From assembly GCA_964649845.1 (NCBI GenBank), contig CAZYSS010000090.1, positions 1 through 7,309 on the forward strand: a stretch of 7,309 nt of DNA. The letters are read 5' to 3'. Made by a program: the position numbers and the translations under genes. The first letter of the stretch is position 1. The number at the start of each line of letters is the position of its first letter. Positions 5,955 through 7,309 of the stretch are shown piece by piece. Under the pieces are notes generated by a model. That model was not told where the DNA came from, did no database searches, and saw nothing but the letters and a program-made list of their open reading frames with translations. Source of the stretch: RGIG3102 sp964649845 (GTDB lineage: Bacteria; Bacillota; Clostridia; Oscillospirales; Ruminococcaceae).

Positions 5955-6824
5955 ATGCATTTTGAAGATGTAAAAGGGATTCTGTCTCCAAAGGGGAATA
6001 TAAATATCTACCGTGGCTGTACCCACGGCTGTATTTACTGCGACAGCCGTAGCACCTGCTACAATATGGACCACGATTTTGAGGATGTACTGGTAAAGCG
6101 CAACGCCCCTGCCCTGCTGGAAAAGGCTCTTGCCAGCCGCCGCAGAAGAATGATGGTGGGTATGGGCAGTATGGCCGACCCCTATATGCACTGCGAAAGA
6201 CATCTGCATCACACCAGAAAATGCCTTGAAATCGTGGACAGATACTGTTATGGTTTTACCCTGATAACCAAGTCAGACCTGATACTGCGCGATATTGACC
6301 TGATTAAAAGCATAAACAGCAGAGCAAAAGCTGTGGTACAGATGACACTGACCACCTTTGATGAAGACCTGTGCCGCATTCTGGAGCCAAATGTGGCCAC
6401 CACAAGACAGCGTTTTGACGCGCTGATGAAACTGAAAGCCGAAGGCATACCCACCGTGGTGTGGCTAACCCCGGTACTGCCATTTATAAATGACACCGAA
6501 GAAAACCTGCGCGGCATACTGGATTACTGTATACAGGCCGGTGTAAAAGGGATAATCTGCTTTGATATAGGGCTGACCCTGCGCCAGGGCAACAGGGAGT
6601 ATTTCTATAAAAAACTGGACCGGCATTTCCCCGGTATGAAAGAAAAATATATTGCCACTTACGGCAACAGCTATATCTGTACCAGTCCCCATAACCGGCA
6701 GCTGATGAAAATTTTTTACCGGACCTGCAGGGAACATAATATAATGTATAACCCGGACGAAATCTTTGAATATCTGCATACCTTTGAAGACAAGACAGAA
6801 ACAGACCAGCTTACCCTTTTCTGA
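5955..6824 (+). CDS. SPL-type radical SAM protein (COG1533-like)
   Basis: 289 residues. The radical SAM cluster motif CTHGCIYC (22-29) supplies the three cysteines (22, 26, 29) that hold the [4Fe-4S] cluster and S-adenosylmethionine. YRGCTHGCIYCDSR followed by MGSMADPYMHCER (70-82) is the signature of the group annotated as SPL family or Rv2578c-like, distantly related to spore photoproduct lyase. Later barrel strands include FTLITKSDLILRDIDLI, VVQMTLTTFDEDL, IPTVVWLTPVLPFIND and VKGIICFDIGLTL. The C-terminal part is short. The substrate is unknown for these enzymes. It is not spore photoproduct lyase itself, because the cysteine motif there is Cx3Cx2C in a different context and the protein is longer. 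Cytosolic, oxygen-sensitive cluster expected. It starts at ATG behind AAGGGGGG. It is monocistronic and sits just ahead of a tRNA gene. Confidence 0.88.
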   Translation: MHFEDVKGILSPKGNINIYRGCTHGCIYCDSRSTCYNMDHDFEDVLVKRNAPALLEKALASRRRRMMVGMGSMADPYMHCERHLHHTRKCLEIVDRYCYGFTLITKSDLILRDIDLIKSINSRAKAVVQMTLTTFDEDLCRILEPNVATTRQRFDALMKLKAEGIPTVVWLTPVLPFINDTEENLRGILDYCIQAGVKGIICFDIGLTLRQGNREYFYKKLDRHFPGMKEKYIATYGNSYICTSPHNRQLMKIFYRTCREHNIMYNPDEIFEYLHTFEDKTETDQLTLF

Positions 6825-6847
6825 CAAAAATAACTCTTTATTTTTTG
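6825..6847 (+). terminator. weak AT-rich hairpin after the radical SAM gene
   Basis: CAAAAATAA (6825-6833) can pair with TTATTTTTTG (6838-6847), allowing one bulged T, around a 4-base loop. It starts one base after the stop codon. The stem is almost all A-T, so termination here would be inefficient; it may only be part of the AT-rich tRNA promoter region. Confidence 0.25.
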
Positions 6848-6856
6848 TTAAAGCTG

Positions 6857-6865
6857 TGGTATAAT
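6857..6865 (+). promoter_or_regulatory. extended -10 promoter of tRNA-Arg
   Basis: TGGTATAAT is a perfect TATAAT (6860-6865) with a TGn extension. TTGTTA (6845-6850) is too close to act as its -35. Transcription would begin near 6872, about 20 bases ahead of the mature tRNA 5' end. Confidence 0.6.
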
Positions 6866-6893
6866 AATTTTTACAGCAGTGAAAACTGCACAC

Positions 6894-6969
6894 GCGCTCG
6901 TAGTTCAGCTGGAAGAACGTCAGACTCCGACTCTGAAGGGCACGGGTTCAAATCCCGCCGGGTGCACCA
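6894..6969 (+). tRNA. tRNA-Arg (anticodon CCG)
   Basis: A complete 76-nt cloverleaf including encoded CCA. Acceptor stem GCGCTCG (6894-6900) pairs with CGGGTGC (6959-6965) using two G-T wobbles. D stem GTTC/GAAC (6903-6906, 6915-6918) has the loop AGCTGGAA containing G18 G19 and A20, an arginine identity base. Anticodon stem TCAGA/TCTGA carries the loop CTCCGAC, with anticodon CCG at 6927-6929 reading codon CGG. The variable loop AGGGC has 5 bases. The T arm has the loop TTCAAAT with stem ACGGG/CCCGC, so pair 49-65 is an A-C mismatch. Discriminator A73 is at 6966. Confidence 0.95.
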
Positions 6970-7011
6970 AGGCGGCCAATCGCAAACTTTTATGTATATA
7001 AAGGTGGAGTG

Positions 7012-7041
7012 ATGGTTGTTTACCACTTAGGAGAGCTATGA
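7012..7041 (+). CDS. candidate 9-codon leader ORF (MVVYHLGEL)
   Basis: ATG at 7012 is preceded by AAAGGTGG (7000-7007), one mismatch from a full Shine-Dalgarno sequence, with a short 4-base gap. The reading frame gives MVVYHLGEL and ends at TGA (7039-7041), which straddles the left arm and loop of the next terminator hairpin. The final ATGA overlap opens a second mini-ORF (7038-7076, MKIALLFLFVCF), itself preceded by TAGGAG. Neither is proven. They could be a regulatory leader or remnants of a small membrane peptide gene. Confidence 0.3.
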   Translation: MVVYHLGEL

Positions 7042-7060
7042 AAATAGCTCTTCTTTTTTT
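7032..7060 (+). terminator. rho-independent terminator downstream of tRNA-Arg
   Basis: AGAGCTAT (7032-7039) pairs perfectly with ATAGCTCT (7044-7051) around a GAAA tetraloop (7040-7043), followed by TCTTTTTTT. It would end a tRNA transcript about 60 bases after the mature 3' end, unless translation of the overlapping mini-ORF interferes. Confidence 0.88.
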
Positions 7061-7085
7061 GTTTGTCTGCTTTTAAAGCATAATA

Positions 7086-7170
7086 CCCTGTATTTTTTCG
7101 TAAAGATACTTTCGGCGGCATAAAATTTATTCCACGGTTATCTTGACTTCAAAATACAGGGATGTTTTTT
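7086..7170 (+). repeat. nested inverted repeat ahead of the SprT-like gene
   Basis: CCCTGTATTTT (7086-7096) and AAAATACAGGG (7151-7161) are a perfect 11-base inverted repeat, 54 bases apart. Inside it AAGATA (7103-7108) faces TATCTT (7139-7144), leaving symmetric 6-base internal gaps on each side. The right arm is followed by ATGTTTTTTG, so the transcript could act as a long-loop terminator or structured leader. As DNA it could equally be a 76-bp element with terminal inverted repeats. No clear target duplication flanks it. Confidence 0.55.
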
Positions 7171-7195
7171 GTAATCACAGACGAAACGAAAAAAT

Positions 7196-7211
7196 TTAAT
7201 TGGCAAATTAA
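7196..7211. promoter_or_regulatory. AT-rich palindrome, possible operator
   Basis: TTAATT (7196-7201) and AATTAA (7206-7211) are inverted around GGCA. It lies about 30 bases before the SprT-like start codon, where a repressor site could sit. In such AT-rich DNA chance is a serious alternative. Confidence 0.25.
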
Positions 7212-7242
7212 GTTTTAAAGTTTTGAAAGTGAGGACAAGCAA

Positions 7243-7309
7243 ATGAAAGAAACAGTTAAAACAAGCAAAACAGCAGGGTATCTGGAAAAGATGTTCCGAG
7301 TATTGAACA
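7243..7309 (+). CDS. probable SprT-like domain protein, 5' end only
   Basis: Twenty-two codons are visible: MKETVKTSKTAGYLEKMF (residues 1-18) followed by RVLN, then the window ends. The start is supported by GAGGA (7231-7235) with a 7-base gap. The segment KTAGYLEKMFRVLN matches, from memory, the N-terminus of SprT-like (putative zinc metallopeptidase) proteins that are frequent in integrative elements and prophages of Clostridia. The expected HExxH zinc motif would lie beyond the edge, so the assignment rests on a short stretch. Its AT-rich leader (6970-7242) carries a terminator and an inverted repeat, suggesting controlled expression. Confidence 0.55.
   Translation, partial: MKETVKTSKTAGYLEKMFRVLN

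Noticed and set aside
5955..6824. Radical SAM gene as true spore photoproduct lyase (splB)
   Set aside because: The motif neighbourhood (GSMADPYMHCE) and length fit the COG1533 unknown-function group, and the substrate-specific C-terminal features of the lyase are not seen.
6970..7000. Second tRNA immediately after tRNA-Arg
   Set aside because: No cloverleaf, T-loop or CCA can be built from this stretch.

Overview
The window looks like chromosomal DNA of an anaerobic, spore-forming Firmicute of the class Clostridia, most likely an Oscillospiraceae/Ruminococcaceae-type gut bacterium. This is an inference from gene content: a SpoIID-like protein with triple peptidoglycan-binding domains, a C_GCAxxG_C_C redox protein, a membrane-anchored trigger-factor-like foldase, strong AGGAGG-type ribosome binding sites and moderate GC. 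No rRNA or other species marker is present.

Layout. (1) 1-730, minus strand: the 5' three quarters of an alpha/beta hydrolase cut off by the left edge. (2) 731-840: compact divergent promoter region. (3) 841-1287, plus: YqeY (GatB/YqeY family), closed by a strong terminator. (4) 1401-3185, plus: spore-cortex-lytic-type protein (Ig-like domain, SpoIID-like domain, three 76-residue peptidoglycan-binding repeats), behind a possible mother-cell (SigK/SigE-type) promoter. (5) 3186-3285: convergent intergenic space with a degenerate palindromic repeat and a terminator hairpin. (6) 3286-4014, minus: multi-pass membrane protein with two cysteine clusters, function unknown. (7) 4191-4601, plus: small C_GCAxxG_C_C redox protein, divergent from (6). 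(8) 4606-4640: bidirectional terminator. (9) 4644-5765, minus: exported or membrane-tethered FKBP/trigger-factor-like foldase. (10) 5955-6824, plus: SPL-type radical SAM protein, divergent from (9). (11) 6894-6969: tRNA-Arg (anticodon CCG). (12) 6970-7309: AT-rich, highly structured leader leading into the first 22 codons of a probable SprT-like gene. This may be the start of an element integrated at the tRNA.

How the genes work together. Almost every gene has its own promoter and terminator, and orientation alternates, so the window is a run of monocistronic housekeeping or accessory genes rather than one operon. Two genes deal with the cell envelope or spore (1401-3185 and 4644-5765). Two divergent neighbours carry conserved cysteine motifs (3286-4014 and 4191-4601). 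I found no defence system or CRISPR array. The least explained part is 6970-7242. It holds a 9-codon ORF with a good ribosome binding site whose stop codon sits in a terminator hairpin, and then a nested long-range inverted repeat just before the SprT-like gene.
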